A DNA stretch of 64,000 nucleotides from JAEUUM01 sp038326165 (GTDB lineage Bacteria; Bacteroidota; Bacteroidia; Chitinophagales; Saprospiraceae): positions 1 to 64,000 of the forward strand of contig JBBQJT010000011.1 in NCBI GenBank assembly GCA_038326165.1, written 5' to 3'. Both the position numbers and the translations under genes were made by a program. The notes below the pieces were generated by a model. The model was not told the origin of the DNA. It did no database searches and was given only the letters and a program-made list of their open reading frames with translations. Position 1 is the first letter of the stretch; each line of letters opens with the position of its first letter. Positions 43,911 through 53,226 of this stretch are shown here, in pieces.

Positions 43911-45410
43911 ATGGGCGTAATAATCCGACAAGGTATCAAGCAATCTATTGTAAACTACTCTCTGGCATTCGTTGGGCTACTGAGTGTGTTGTTCGTTTAT
44001 CCACTTGATAAGGAGGCTTATGGCCTGGCTAGATTTCTGATTGATACCGCTATGTTGTGCACGCCACTAGTACTTTTAGGTGCCAATTTGGTATCTGTAA
44101 AATATTTTCCAGTATTTCAAGCAGATGATCGCAAGGCAAATGGATTGCTCGGAATCATTTTATTGATCGCTACTTTTGGCAGCGCCTTGGTGCTGATTGG
44201 TGCTTTCTTTTCAAGATATTGGATCAATGATTGGCTCATAAGCAAATCAGGCGATTTTGAAAGATTTGGTTGGTATTGTTTACCTATTTTGATTCTTGGA
44301 TCATTCATCCAGATTTTTACAAGTTACTCCTCTAATTTTCAGCGAATTGTATGGCCAAGTTTGTTTCAGCAATTGATCAAAATAACACTGCCTATTGGGT
44401 TGTTGATGGTTTATTTCATGAAATGGGATACCCAATTTCTTGTGACTGTTATTTTATTCACATTTGTAATGAACCTGATCCTTGTAGCCATGTATATCAA
44501 ATCGCTCAAAGGATTCGATTGCAAAATCAATTGGGGTTTCTTGAAGCCAAAATTAAGGTCTGAAATGCTTCGATTTGGAATGTTGAGTATGCTGGGTAGC
44601 ACAGGCGCTATGTTGGCTCTTCGGTTGGATTCTGTCCTGGTTCCAACATTGATTGACCTAAAGTCCAATGGGATCTTTGGCATTGCAGCTGTTATGGTGT
44701 CTTTTATGATGATTCCTACTACCTCTTTGGCTACCATAGCGGCTCCTATTATCTCTAAGGCACTCAATGACAATGATCAGCCTAAGCTCAAAGAATTGTA
44801 TGTTAAATCTTCCTTGAATTCATTGATTCCCGCACTTTTGCTGGCTATTTGTATTGCGGGTTGTGTTCATGAAATATTTCAAATTATGCCCAAGGGACAT
44901 GAAATGATACCGGCAATACCTGTTTTGTATTTTTTGATTGGAGCAAGAATTTTTGATGTGAGTACTGGATTCAATAGTGAAATTTTGGGCTACTCCAAGC
45001 ATTATGCCACCAACCTGATCTTGCTACTCATCCTTGCCATCAGCAATATCATCCTATGCAATTATTTCATTACCAAGCTCGGCATGGGTATTTTAGGTGC
45101 AGGTGTTGCCACGTTTATCTCTCTGGTTTTGTACAACTTGTTGAAGTTGTTTTTCATCTATAAGCATTTCAAAATGTTGCCTTTTGAATCCAAAAGCTTT
45201 TATTTGATTTTCTATAGTTCAGGGGTTTTGCTGGTGCTGATTTTCTTCCCAATACTGAATTTGCCTGTGTTTTTTTTGGCTGTCTTAAAATGCATCACAG
45301 CTACCTTGCTTTATGTTCCGTTTATTTATTTCACGAACATCAGTCCTGAAGTGACTGGCGTACTGAACAATCTTTCGGGATTTTTGAGAAATATCAGCCC
45401 GTTCAAATAA
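43911..45410 (+). CDS. polysaccharide flippase (Wzx/MATE-like, polysaccharide biosynthesis protein)
   Basis: A 499-residue protein with about 12-14 membrane helices spread over the full length. It begins IIRQGIKQSIVNYSLAFVGLLSVLFVYPLDKEAYGLARFLID, typical of Bacteroidetes PST family exporters, and has DSVLVPTLIDLKSNGIFGIAAVMVSFMMIPTTSLATIAAPIISKAL. It would flip lipid-linked glycan units across the inner membrane. It lies at the end of the plus-strand glycan arm. Confidence 0.9.
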   Translation: MGVIIRQGIKQSIVNYSLAFVGLLSVLFVYPLDKEAYGLARFLIDTAMLCTPLVLLGANLVSVKYFPVFQADDRKANGLLGIILLIATFGSALVLIGAFFSRYWINDWLISKSGDFERFGWYCLPILILGSFIQIFTSYSSNFQRIVWPSLFQQLIKITLPIGLLMVYFMKWDTQFLVTVILFTFVMNLILVAMYIKSLKGFDCKINWGFLKPKLRSEMLRFGMLSMLGSTGAMLALRLDSVLVPTLIDLKSNGIFGIAAVMVSFMMIPTTSLATIAAPIISKALNDNDQPKLKELYVKSSLNSLIPALLLAICIAGCVHEIFQIMPKGHEMIPAIPVLYFLIGARIFDVSTGFNSEILGYSKHYATNLILLLILAISNIILCNYFITKLGMGILGAGVATFISLVLYNLLKLFFIYKHFKMLPFESKSFYLIFYSSGVLLVLIFFPILNLPVFFLAVLKCITATLLYVPFIYFTNISPEVTGVLNNLSGFLRNISPFK

Positions 45411-45454
45411 TTTGTAATGGCATAAAATGGAGCGGTAGAGCAATTAGTTTTTTG

Positions 45455-45462
45455 TAACTTTG
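45455..45462 (+). promoter_or_regulatory. -7 promoter element for the enoyl-CoA hydratase unit
   Basis: TAACTTTG matches TAnnTTTG and lies 20 bases before the ATG. No -33 box at proper spacing. It implies a new transcription unit after the flippase gene. Confidence 0.45.
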
Positions 45463-45481
45463 TGCTTCAAAAATCAATTTC

Positions 45482-46249
45482 ATGCCAGTTTTAGATATTA
45501 TAGCCAATGGAAAGGCGGTCGTTGTAACAATCAACAGGCCAGAATCACTCAACGCACTCAACAAACAAGTTTTTGACGAATTGCATGAGTTTTTTACCCA
45601 AGGATTTAAGAATTTTCCTGCGGCTCGTGGGGTGGTGATAACGGGTTCTGGGCCCAAAGCATTTGCTGCAGGTGCTGATATCAAGGAGTTTATGAGCTAT
45701 GCTCCACAAGAAGCACAACAACTTTCCAAAAGAGGGCACGAGGTTTTTAGAGACATCGAATTGTTTCACTTGCCAGTCATAGCAGCTGTTAATGGTTTTG
45801 CACTTGGAGGTGGTTGTGAGTTGGCATTGTCATGTCATATCAGAGTAGCAGGCACAAAAGCCAGATTTGGTTTACCTGAAGTAAATTTAGGTTTGGTCCC
45901 AGGTTATGCTGGTACTCAGCGCCTTCCTCAACTGGTAGGCCGAAGCAAAGCCCTCGAAATGATCATGACAACAGATATGGTCAACGGCGAAGAAGCCCAC
46001 CGAATTGGACTTGCCAATCATGTGGTTCCCGAAGGAGAAGAAGTTGCCAAGGCACTTGAAATTATAGAAAAAATTGCCACAAAAGGCCCAAATGCCATTG
46101 CAGCTGCAATATTGTGCGTTGACAGTGCTTTTGATGCAGCCAAGGACGGAGCCATGGAGGAACAAAGATTATTTGGAACACTATTTGACAAGCCAGAATC
46201 CAAAGAAGGAATTGGTGCTTTTATGGAGAAAAGAGCTCCACAGTTTTAA
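45482..46249 (+). CDS. enoyl-CoA hydratase (crotonase family)
   Basis: A 255-residue hydratase. Oxyanion and catalytic motifs: GSGPKAFAAGADIKEFMSY, NGFALGGGCELALSCHIRVA (catalytic Glu in the GGGCELA segment) and the second Glu in LPEVNLGLVPGYAGTQRLPQLVGRSKA. Both glutamates are present, so it is a true 2-enoyl-CoA hydratase. It may serve fatty-acid oxidation or the PaaF step of phenylacetate degradation. It is followed by a ferredoxin reductase and a ferredoxin gene. Confidence 0.92.
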   Translation: MPVLDIIANGKAVVVTINRPESLNALNKQVFDELHEFFTQGFKNFPAARGVVITGSGPKAFAAGADIKEFMSYAPQEAQQLSKRGHEVFRDIELFHLPVIAAVNGFALGGGCELALSCHIRVAGTKARFGLPEVNLGLVPGYAGTQRLPQLVGRSKALEMIMTTDMVNGEEAHRIGLANHVVPEGEEVAKALEIIEKIATKGPNAIAAAILCVDSAFDAAKDGAMEEQRLFGTLFDKPESKEGIGAFMEKRAPQF

Positions 46250-46294
46250 TTAAGTGAACCAAAGAGACCTTATAAGTGTCTTAACCATTCAAAA

Positions 46295-47302
46295 ATGATA
46301 GAAACAGATATTGCAATAATTGGAGCAGGTCCAACAGCTCTTTTTGCTGTCTTTGAAGCAGGATTGCTCAAATTGCGTTGTCACCTCATAGATTATTTGC
46401 CACAGCCAGGAGGGCAGCTTACCGAAATTTATCCCAAAAAGCCAATTTATGATATTCCCGGATATCCAGAGATATTAGCAGGAGATCTGGTTGACAATCT
46501 CATGAAGCAGATTGAACCTTTTAAGCCAGGCTTTACTTTAGGAGAACGCGCTGAAACCATTGAACGCATCGACAATAAGTTTTGGAAAGTTATTACCAAC
46601 AAAGGAACAATTATTCAAGCAACTGTTATCGCCATAGCTGGTGGATTGGGATGTTTTGAGCCCCGAAAACCTCCAATTAAAGGTATAGATGCTTTTGAAG
46701 ATAAAGGAGTTGATTACATCGTTCGGGATCCAGAAGTTTACCGCAATAAAAAAATCATTATTGCTGGCGGTGGAGATTCGGCATTGGATTGGTCCATTTA
46801 TTTGACAGATGTAGCAAGTGAGGTGATTTTGGTGCACCGGCGGAATGAATTCCGCGGAGCCCCTGACTCCGTTGAGAAAGTAATGCACCTAGCAAGCATT
46901 GGCAAAATCAAACTGCTGACCCAAAGTCAGGTTACCAAAATTGCCGGTGTTGGGAAGTTAGAATCTGTAACCGTCCTGCACGATACGGAGGGTGAGAAAG
47001 CATTTGAAGTTGATCATTTTATTCCATTATTCGGACTCACACCTAAGTTGGGCCCTTTGGGCAATTTTGGATTGAATCTGGACAAACAAGCCATTTTGGT
47101 CAATACCTTGGATTACAGTACCAACCTGCCAGGCGTATTTGCTATTGGTGACATCAATACCTATGAAGGCAAGCTCAAATTGATCTTATGCGGATTTCAT
47201 GAAGCAACACTCATGGCACAAGCCGCTTTCAAAATTGTGTACCCTGATAAGAAGTTGTCTTTTAAATATACCACAGTGACCGGTATAGAAGGAATGTCCT
47301 AA
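46295..47302 (+). CDS. ferredoxin--NADP reductase, YumC/TrxR-like type
   Basis: A 335-residue flavoprotein of the thioredoxin-reductase fold without the redox CxxC. The FAD motif is IAIIGAGPTALFAVFEAGLL, followed by QPGGQLTEIYPKKPIYDIPGYPEI. The NADP motif is IIIAGGGDSALDWSIYL with HRRNEFRG, and the C-terminal FAD contact is FAIGDINTYEGKLKLILCGFHEATLMAQAAF. This pattern is that of bacterial YumC-type ferredoxin reductases. It overlaps the ferredoxin gene by one base and should transfer electrons from NAD(P)H to it. Confidence 0.92.
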   Translation: MIETDIAIIGAGPTALFAVFEAGLLKLRCHLIDYLPQPGGQLTEIYPKKPIYDIPGYPEILAGDLVDNLMKQIEPFKPGFTLGERAETIERIDNKFWKVITNKGTIIQATVIAIAGGLGCFEPRKPPIKGIDAFEDKGVDYIVRDPEVYRNKKIIIAGGGDSALDWSIYLTDVASEVILVHRRNEFRGAPDSVEKVMHLASIGKIKLLTQSQVTKIAGVGKLESVTVLHDTEGEKAFEVDHFIPLFGLTPKLGPLGNFGLNLDKQAILVNTLDYSTNLPGVFAIGDINTYEGKLKLILCGFHEATLMAQAAFKIVYPDKKLSFKYTTVTGIEGMS

Positions 47303-47622
47303 TGATCAAAATAAAAGTAACAGACCGCGCAGGTGAGCTCTCCGAGATTGAAGCCCCAACAGACATGAACTTCAATCTGATGGAGATACTCAAATCTTAC
47401 GAATTTCCCGTAAAGGGTACATGTGGCGGTATGGCATTGTGCGCAAGCTGCCATGTATATGTAGAGAGCAATCACCACTTGCATGAAATGGAAGACGGCG
47501 AAATAGAAATGCTTGATGCCGCTTTTTTTGTAAAATCCAACAGTAGATTGGCATGTCAATTGAAGCTCAATGACGACATGGATGGTCTAGAAGTCACATT
47601 AGCTCCCGAAACTGAGGATTGA
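47302..47622 (+). CDS. 2Fe-2S ferredoxin, adrenodoxin-like
   Basis: A 106-residue electron carrier. The cluster cysteines are in GTCGGMALCASCHVYVES (first three, spacing C-x5-C-x2-C) and SRLACQLKLNDDMDGLEV (fourth). ISC-type or adrenodoxin-like ferredoxins share this arrangement. Its start codon ATG overlaps the reductase stop as TAATG, so the two are translationally coupled. It could feed an oxygenase or Fe-S assembly. Confidence 0.93.
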   Translation: MIKIKVTDRAGELSEIEAPTDMNFNLMEILKSYEFPVKGTCGGMALCASCHVYVESNHHLHEMEDGEIEMLDAAFFVKSNSRLACQLKLNDDMDGLEVTLAPETED

Positions 47623-47746
47623 TGTTGCCACTTCCTAAGAAATTAGGTTTATGACACCCCACATTAAATGCGAGTATTTTCTGTCATTTCACAACATTCA
47701 GTGATAATTAATATACTGCATGCAGCATTTCACATCAAAGAGTGAT

Positions 47747-47754
47747 TATATTTG
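47747..47754 (+). promoter_or_regulatory. -7 promoter element before the decayed cargo genes
   Basis: TATATTTG fits TAnnTTTG. It lies about 30 bases upstream of a T9SS-domain remnant. It may be a relic of a once-active promoter. Confidence 0.35.
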
Positions 47755-47781
47755 TAGCATTACTCAAAATTCAAAATATAA

Positions 47782-47896
47782 CTCTATGGTCTAAACGGAA
47801 GACGAGTTGCGTTTTGGTAATTTACGAGCTGGTCTCTATATCCTAAAGCTAACACAAGGCACACGGATTGAATCCATCAAATACATAGCACAATGA
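47782..47896 (+). pseudogene. remnant of a T9SS C-terminal sorting domain
   Basis: From 47782 the bases encode LYGLNGRRVA. After a one-base shift, from 47819 to the TGA at 47894-47896, they encode NLRAGLYILKLTQGTRIESI and then KYIAQ. Together this is the typical end of a T9SS type A domain (LNGRRV ... L.AGLYI.K...G...I.KYI). An in-frame TAA sits directly before it and the rest of the gene is gone. The final TGA overlaps the ATG of the next decayed gene. Confidence 0.7.
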
Positions 47897-49664
47897 TGCG
47901 TATTTTTATGATAACAATGGCAGTACTCACCTTGGTGGGTAATGCTTCATCACAAAGCAGAGGCAGATGGGATGAAACCAGGTGAATAGGGTTATATGTT
48001 GATCTTGCACCAGATTTTTAGTATGCTTCAAGGATGATGAGCCTACCATAATGGATCGTGATGACCCAATGGTCAATGAGCCATTTGCCACTCCATCAAT
48101 TTGTTCAGAAGAGACTGGTCGTTTGTTGTTTAACAGCAATGGATGTTGGATAGCTGATTCAACTGCTCAAATGATGGAAAATGGAGACAGCATCTCACCA
48201 TCGGAGCTAATGTATTTATTCAATTATTACCCTGATCGATTGCCTATTGTAGAAGGAATAATAGCCTTAGAATTTGGAAATGATGAGGATTATACAATAT
48301 TTAATTTTGTTCCTGAAATTGTGATTATTGAGGGTGTCAAAAGTATTCAGAATCAAAAGTTATGTATGCCTAGGATTCTTTTAAATACTATTCATCCAAA
48401 TGGAATAGTAAGTGTCTTGGCTCAGGAGTTATTTAAAGGAAATATTTGTATTCTAAGATTAAGTGCCTGGCGCCATGCCAACGGACGTGATTGGTGGGTG
48501 TTGTTTCAACTCAATGATGTGAGGAGTAGTTTTGTAAGATTTTTAATTGGCTCTGATTATGTTTTAGGCCCTTATATCCAAGAGATTCAAGTTCCTATTT
48601 GGAAGTATTGCGATGGTACAAGCATTTTTACACCTGATGGTAGTAAGTGGTTGCATTCGGAATGGCAATCTGGGACACAGTTATTTGACTTTGATAGGAT
48701 GAGTGGCGAGTTGAGCAATTTCAGATACATCAAGCATGAATTTGAACAGATAGCGGGTGATATTGTCATCTCACCAAAAAGTCAATATATGTATCTATTG
48801 GATGGCCCTTATCTGCGACAATTTGATATTACCAAACCTAGCATTGAAGCTATAATGTCAACGGAGGATACTGTTGGTGTATATGATTCAAAGTTTATGT
48901 TATTTGATGTTAAGGGTACCAACTTCGGAGGTGGGAAATTGGCTCCTAAGGGTAAAATTTATATTAATAGTACTTCAAGCCGTTGTGCTTGGAGTGTGAT
49001 AAGTAAACCAGATAAAAAGGGAAAGGACTGTAATGTAGAAAATAATGCAGTAATCTTACCAACTTATAACGGAGGTTTGATCTTACCCAATCAGCCCAAC
49101 TATCGGCTTGGACCAATAGATGGCAGTGCAGCAGATACCTTGGGAATTGATAATATACCAGTAGCTAAGTTTCGGAAGGATGCTGATGCTTTGGTCTATT
49201 GCAAGTATGTGTTTACGGATTTGTCATTTTATGAACCAGTTGTGTGGAACTGGGATTTTGGGGACGGAGGCATAAGTAGTGACACAAGTCCAGTACACAC
49301 CTATCAAGCTGATGGGACTTATCAGGTATGACTGACAGTGAGTAACCCAAATGGCAGTGATACTTATTGCAAAGAGATCAACATCATGAAGCCCAATGCT
49401 ATTAAATTAATCAAGGATTATGGTTTAACGCTCAGCCCCAACCCACGTCAAGATTACCTCCTACTAAATGTTAAGGAAAACTGTCCCAAGGCACTACAAA
49501 TGAGTATTTCAGACACACAAGGCAAGATCATGGATTCAAGCCGTATCTATTTAAACGGTGGATTTACCACAATAGATGTAAGGAATATCCCGTCAGGAAG
49601 TTATTTTATGACATTGATGGATGAGGAAGGTGGACAAGAGGTGCTGCAGTTTGTGAAGATGTAA
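47893..49664 (+). pseudogene. PKD-domain T9SS cargo gene with stops and a frameshift
   Basis: ATG 47893 opens a signal peptide (MRIFMITMAVLTLVGNASSQ) that meets TGA at 47983 and TAG at 48019. One missing T in the T-run near 48015-48019 would move it into the frame of the long body (from about 48018). The body has 426 open codons (SICSEETGRLLFNSNGCWIA ... MENGDSISPSE, then propeller-like strands and a PKD domain WNWDFGDGGISSDTSPVHTY), meets TGA at 49329-49331, and continues in the same frame with LTVSNPNGSDTYCKE and a T9SS domain (LSPNPRQDYLLLNVKEN ... VLQFVKM) to 49664. It resembles secreted proteins common in Saprospiraceae. It is either a recent pseudogene or a product of base errors. Confidence 0.75.
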
Positions 49665-50040
49665 TTTTATGATGGGTTTGATAGGCAAAGGTTTATGGTT
49701 TATTTAAATTTTGAGGGCTTTTAATAATCCTACTAATCATTTAATCATAAAAATCATAGCCTGTCCTGACTGGACACACGTCAGGATTCAGACAAAGAGG
49801 CTGAGGCCCAAGTTCAGATTTTGAGTTGGTGAGATGGAGTCGTCAAGTCTTAAACGCCTAAACCATTAAATGCGGCTAAACGACTAAACTTTTGAACAAT
49901 GCACCTAAAAAATTAGGATTCAGAAAAAAGAGCTTGAGGTATAGCGTTGTGGCTTTTGCTTATAGTATGAATTCAATTTAGAAAATAATTTCTCCCCAAA
50001 AATGAACTATGTATAATTGTTGTTGTATTTTCGATCCATT
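49665..50040. other. intergenic region with small inverted repeats
   Basis: No gene is supported. TCCTGAC (49764-49770) and GTCAGGA (49780-49786) form a perfect 7-bp hairpin without a T-tract. Between about 49827 and 49890 there are short A/C-rich iterations of the type CTAAACG/CTAAACC around a GTCGT...ACGAC inverted pair. The segment AGGCTGAGGCCCAAG...AGATTTTGAG faintly recalls the dispersed repeat at 286-510. Confidence 0.5.
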
Positions 50041-52113
50041 ATGAAGTTATTTCAATACAATTCTATAGTCTGGCGTGCGTTTCCTTTTATTAGGATGCTG
50101 CCTTTCTTGTTGTTTGGAATATTGCTTGGCGATTATTTTGATCTGTGGAAATGGCGCTATCACTTAGCAGGTGCTTTAACTTTGTTATTCCTTGTTCAGT
50201 TTTTATTGAATCGGCAGGGACTTCTAAAGGCATATTTATTCCCTGTATCGTTCTTCTCCATTGGATTTGCTTTGATGCTCATTGGTGCATTGAGGACAGA
50301 AATATTAGAACCATTTCACGACAACAACTATTTTGGTCATCACCTGAACGGTAGCTATCAAAATACGGCACTGCTCATTGAGGATTATGCCAATAAATCT
50401 CCGTGGACTCGCGTGGATGCTAAGATTATTTACATCAAAGACTCGAATGGACTAAAGTATCCCTGCAATGGAAAGGTCAGGTTTTATATGGATACACTGC
50501 TTACTCCTGATAGGCTGGGTAGTGTGCTGTTGGCAAGTGCCAAATGGGATTCGATTCCAGGACCCAAGAATCCAGGATCATTTGATTATAGGGAGTATTC
50601 AAGACGGCAAGGTATTCTTTACCAATCTTTTGTGCGTCAATCTTATTGCCAATGGACTCAATTCACTTCTTTTTCCATCCGAGCTACTGCCAGTCGTATT
50701 AGGATGAGGCTTACAGAAGTTCTTAAGACTTATGTGCCCGGAAAAAATGAGTATGCCGTTGCTACCTCCTTGTTATTGGGCGACAAATCTGAAATTGACA
50801 AGGAATTATACAATGCATACGTGCAAACGGGTTCTGTGCATATACTCGCAGTATCAGGTATGCACGTTGGGCTCATCAGTACAGCTTTGATGCTGCTCTT
50901 GGGTTTGGTACGACGCAAAAACAAAGTCTGGTTGTGGCTAAAATTGATACTGATCCTCGGAATTATTTGGTTGTTTGTCCTCGTAGCAGGGGCGTCCGCC
51001 TCATTGGTACGTGCTGCAGTCATGTTCAGTTTGCTTCACAGTGGAGCTATGCTCGTTCAGCGGAAATTTACGCTCAATACCTTGGCTGCTTCCGTTTTTC
51101 TGATTAGCTGGCATGATCCATTGATGATTTATGATGTAGGCTTGTACTTGTCCTATGCGGCAGTATGCGGTATTCTTTTTTTGCATCCAATTTTACAAAA
51201 GTTATGGTTGCCTGACATAAAATTATTGAAGTGGATTTGGGGTTTGACGACCGTCACACTTGCTGCTCAGCTTTTCACAATGCCTATCTGTTTGTATTAT
51301 TTTCATCAAACCAGTGTATTCTTTCTACTCTCAGGCTGGTTGGTAGTTCCAATATCTACCTTTGCTATGTATTTGGGATTGGGCGTATTGGGAGCTTCTT
51401 ACATCTCCAATACCTTAGCTATGTTGATTGGTCAATTGATGAATTATTGCCTCGTGCTCATGAATGGGGTAATCTATTTTATTCAAAAAATACCAGGAAA
51501 TTTGCTTGATGGCATTCCCTTCACAACTTGGGAGTGCGTCTTAGGCATGGTTGCATTGGTTGTATTGACCATTGGGCTGCATGTCAAAAATAGAAAATAT
51601 ATTTACAGCAGTTTGGTGTTTTTCCTTGGTGTCATTTGTTTACACATCGCAATGTGGTACCAAGCTGGATTCAATAACAAACTGATCATCTATTCATCCA
51701 AGCATGAAATTTTAATCGATTATTTTCAGGGCAGAAATGCTTTGTCATTCATGCTTCCCAAAGAAATTGGCAATGAAGCGACTACACTTAAATCAGCAAG
51801 AATGATGTTTGGAGTTACCAAGTCTATTCCACAAAAGATAAATCTGAACCAAAATCCCATTCTGTCATTTGATTCAAATGTAAAGATTAATTATATCAAC
51901 GATACCTTAAGTTTATCAAATGCTGAGCCAGATGTATGGTTGGTGAACAAGGATATTTATCCATTGGACAGTCACAATGTCAAACCGCAACTGGTCCTGC
52001 TGAATGCCAATCGAAGTAAAAAACAATTGGAATCTTGGAAGCTGTTCTGTGCCAATAAGGCTTGCAAATTTCATGATTTAAAAGAATCATCCTACCTATT
52101 TCATGGACAATAA
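50041..52113 (+). CDS. comEC: ComEC/Rec2 family DNA-uptake channel, without metallo-hydrolase domain
   Basis: A 690-residue polytopic membrane protein from ATG 50041; TTG 50017 is also open. The N-terminal DUF4131 domain follows two helices. The competence domain (about 210-480) has ATSLLLGDKSEIDKELYNAYVQTGSVHILAVSGMHVGLIS and VAGASASLVRAAVMFSLLHSGAMLVQR, the signature of ComEC, which moves single-stranded DNA across the inner membrane. The C-terminal part (about 540-690) lacks any HxHxDH metal motif, so the nuclease-like beta-lactamase domain is missing or reduced. It overlaps the next gene by 11 bases. Confidence 0.92.
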   Translation: MKLFQYNSIVWRAFPFIRMLPFLLFGILLGDYFDLWKWRYHLAGALTLLFLVQFLLNRQGLLKAYLFPVSFFSIGFALMLIGALRTEILEPFHDNNYFGHHLNGSYQNTALLIEDYANKSPWTRVDAKIIYIKDSNGLKYPCNGKVRFYMDTLLTPDRLGSVLLASAKWDSIPGPKNPGSFDYREYSRRQGILYQSFVRQSYCQWTQFTSFSIRATASRIRMRLTEVLKTYVPGKNEYAVATSLLLGDKSEIDKELYNAYVQTGSVHILAVSGMHVGLISTALMLLLGLVRRKNKVWLWLKLILILGIIWLFVLVAGASASLVRAAVMFSLLHSGAMLVQRKFTLNTLAASVFLISWHDPLMIYDVGLYLSYAAVCGILFLHPILQKLWLPDIKLLKWIWGLTTVTLAAQLFTMPICLYYFHQTSVFFLLSGWLVVPISTFAMYLGLGVLGASYISNTLAMLIGQLMNYCLVLMNGVIYFIQKIPGNLLDGIPFTTWECVLGMVALVVLTIGLHVKNRKYIYSSLVFFLGVICLHIAMWYQAGFNNKLIIYSSKHEILIDYFQGRNALSFMLPKEIGNEATTLKSARMMFGVTKSIPQKINLNQNPILSFDSNVKINYINDTLSLSNAEPDVWLVNKDIYPLDSHNVKPQLVLLNANRSKKQLESWKLFCANKACKFHDLKESSYLFHGQ

Positions 52114-53218
52114 ACCCAAACATATAATCAGCAAAACCTGGTGGTATCAAAATAAGCCAGATCGTCGATCTTGGTTGGTCTTATCTGTTTTACTTTTTGT
52201 TTGTACCCCTATGGCTTATATTGGTTTCAAATATCATTTTGATTCTTCCATCTTGGATAAACAATGGAAGAGCAATTACAACAACAAGAAGTGGCGAGAT
52301 TTTAAGAAATATGACAATCGCGACAAGGGCAACGCAGATTTGACTCTTGAAAAGGTGAATTTCAAATCATTGGTTGAAATGGGTTTGTCACAAAAGGCAG
52401 CCGCCATCTTTCTAAGCTTGAGAAAAAAAGGTAATTTATTGGATACCTGGAAGAAAATTGATGGGATGAAAGCATTTGAAGAACACGAAAAGTTGATTTT
52501 CAAGCAGAATTTCAAATTTAAAGAATCTCCAGCTTCTCCTTATGGCAACGAGCGCTTTGAATTTGATCCAAATACTGTTACTCCAAGCGAGCTGAATGCC
52601 ATGGGTTTTACAGATTGGATGGTCAACAACATCATGCGTTTTCGTGAAAAAGGGGGCAGATTTTATAAAACTGATGACTTCTCTAAAGTTTACGGATTGA
52701 GTCCTGAAAAATTTCAAGCACTGAGGCCTTATATCATCATCCGTGATTTTAATGAGGATGATAGTGAAAACCTAAGAGGTGGGTTTGTACGTAAATCCAA
52801 GACTCCTATGCAAATTGACATCAATACTGCCCAAGCAATTGAATTGCAAAAAATCAAAGGAATTGGGGTCTATATTTCGGAAAATATTGTTAAATATCGT
52901 CAACGCCTTGGAGGTTTTGTCAGTGTGGACCAGTTTTCGGAAGTTACGAATTTACCGGATTCAGTCCTTACAGCGCTTAAAGGAAACACCACCATAGGAA
53001 GTTCGGTAACGCAAATTAAAATCAATCAATTGTCATTCAAGGAATTTAAGTTTCATCCCTACATACAAACCAAACAAATGAAGATTTTGCTGAATTACAG
53101 ATTGCAGCGAAATGGATTGCTTGCTCCTTCTGATTTAATAGATAGCAAAGTATTTACTGAAGAGGAAGCCAAAAGAATTACTCCTTATTTGGATTTCACG
53201 AAACAGGCTAAAAACTGA
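52103..53218 (+). CDS. membrane-anchored helix-hairpin-helix (ComEA-like) DNA-binding protein
   Basis: A 371-residue protein. One N-terminal helix (about 22-42, SWLVLSVLLFVCTPMAYIGF) anchors it. Three or four helix-hairpin-helix units follow: VNFKSLVEMGLSQKAAAIFL, FDPNTVTPSELNAMGFTDWM, the best one IDINTAQAIELQKIKGIGVY with SENIVKYRQRLGGF, and a last degenerate unit near the end. ComEA proteins bind incoming DNA in the periplasm; the coupling to comEC supports a natural-transformation role. It is longer than classic ComEA, which has a single unit pair. Confidence 0.88.
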   Translation: MDNKPKHIISKTWWYQNKPDRRSWLVLSVLLFVCTPMAYIGFKYHFDSSILDKQWKSNYNNKKWRDFKKYDNRDKGNADLTLEKVNFKSLVEMGLSQKAAAIFLSLRKKGNLLDTWKKIDGMKAFEEHEKLIFKQNFKFKESPASPYGNERFEFDPNTVTPSELNAMGFTDWMVNNIMRFREKGGRFYKTDDFSKVYGLSPEKFQALRPYIIIRDFNEDDSENLRGGFVRKSKTPMQIDINTAQAIELQKIKGIGVYISENIVKYRQRLGGFVSVDQFSEVTNLPDSVLTALKGNTTIGSSVTQIKINQLSFKEFKFHPYIQTKQMKILLNYRLQRNGLLAPSDLIDSKVFTEEEAKRITPYLDFTKQAKN

Positions 53219-53226
53219 ATCGAGTT

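Noticed and set aside
25658..49331. TGA read as tryptophan (recoding) suggested by in-frame TGA codons in two secreted genes
   Set aside because: TGA is a normal stop for several clearly intact genes here (for example paaC, crcB and the GT2 gene), and tryptophans in conserved positions use TGG. The TGA codons therefore mark mutations or errors, not a changed code.
49764..49786. Perfect 7-bp hairpin as a terminator of the decayed cargo gene
   Set aside because: No T-tract follows on either strand and it is about 100 bases beyond the stop; recorded only as an inverted repeat.
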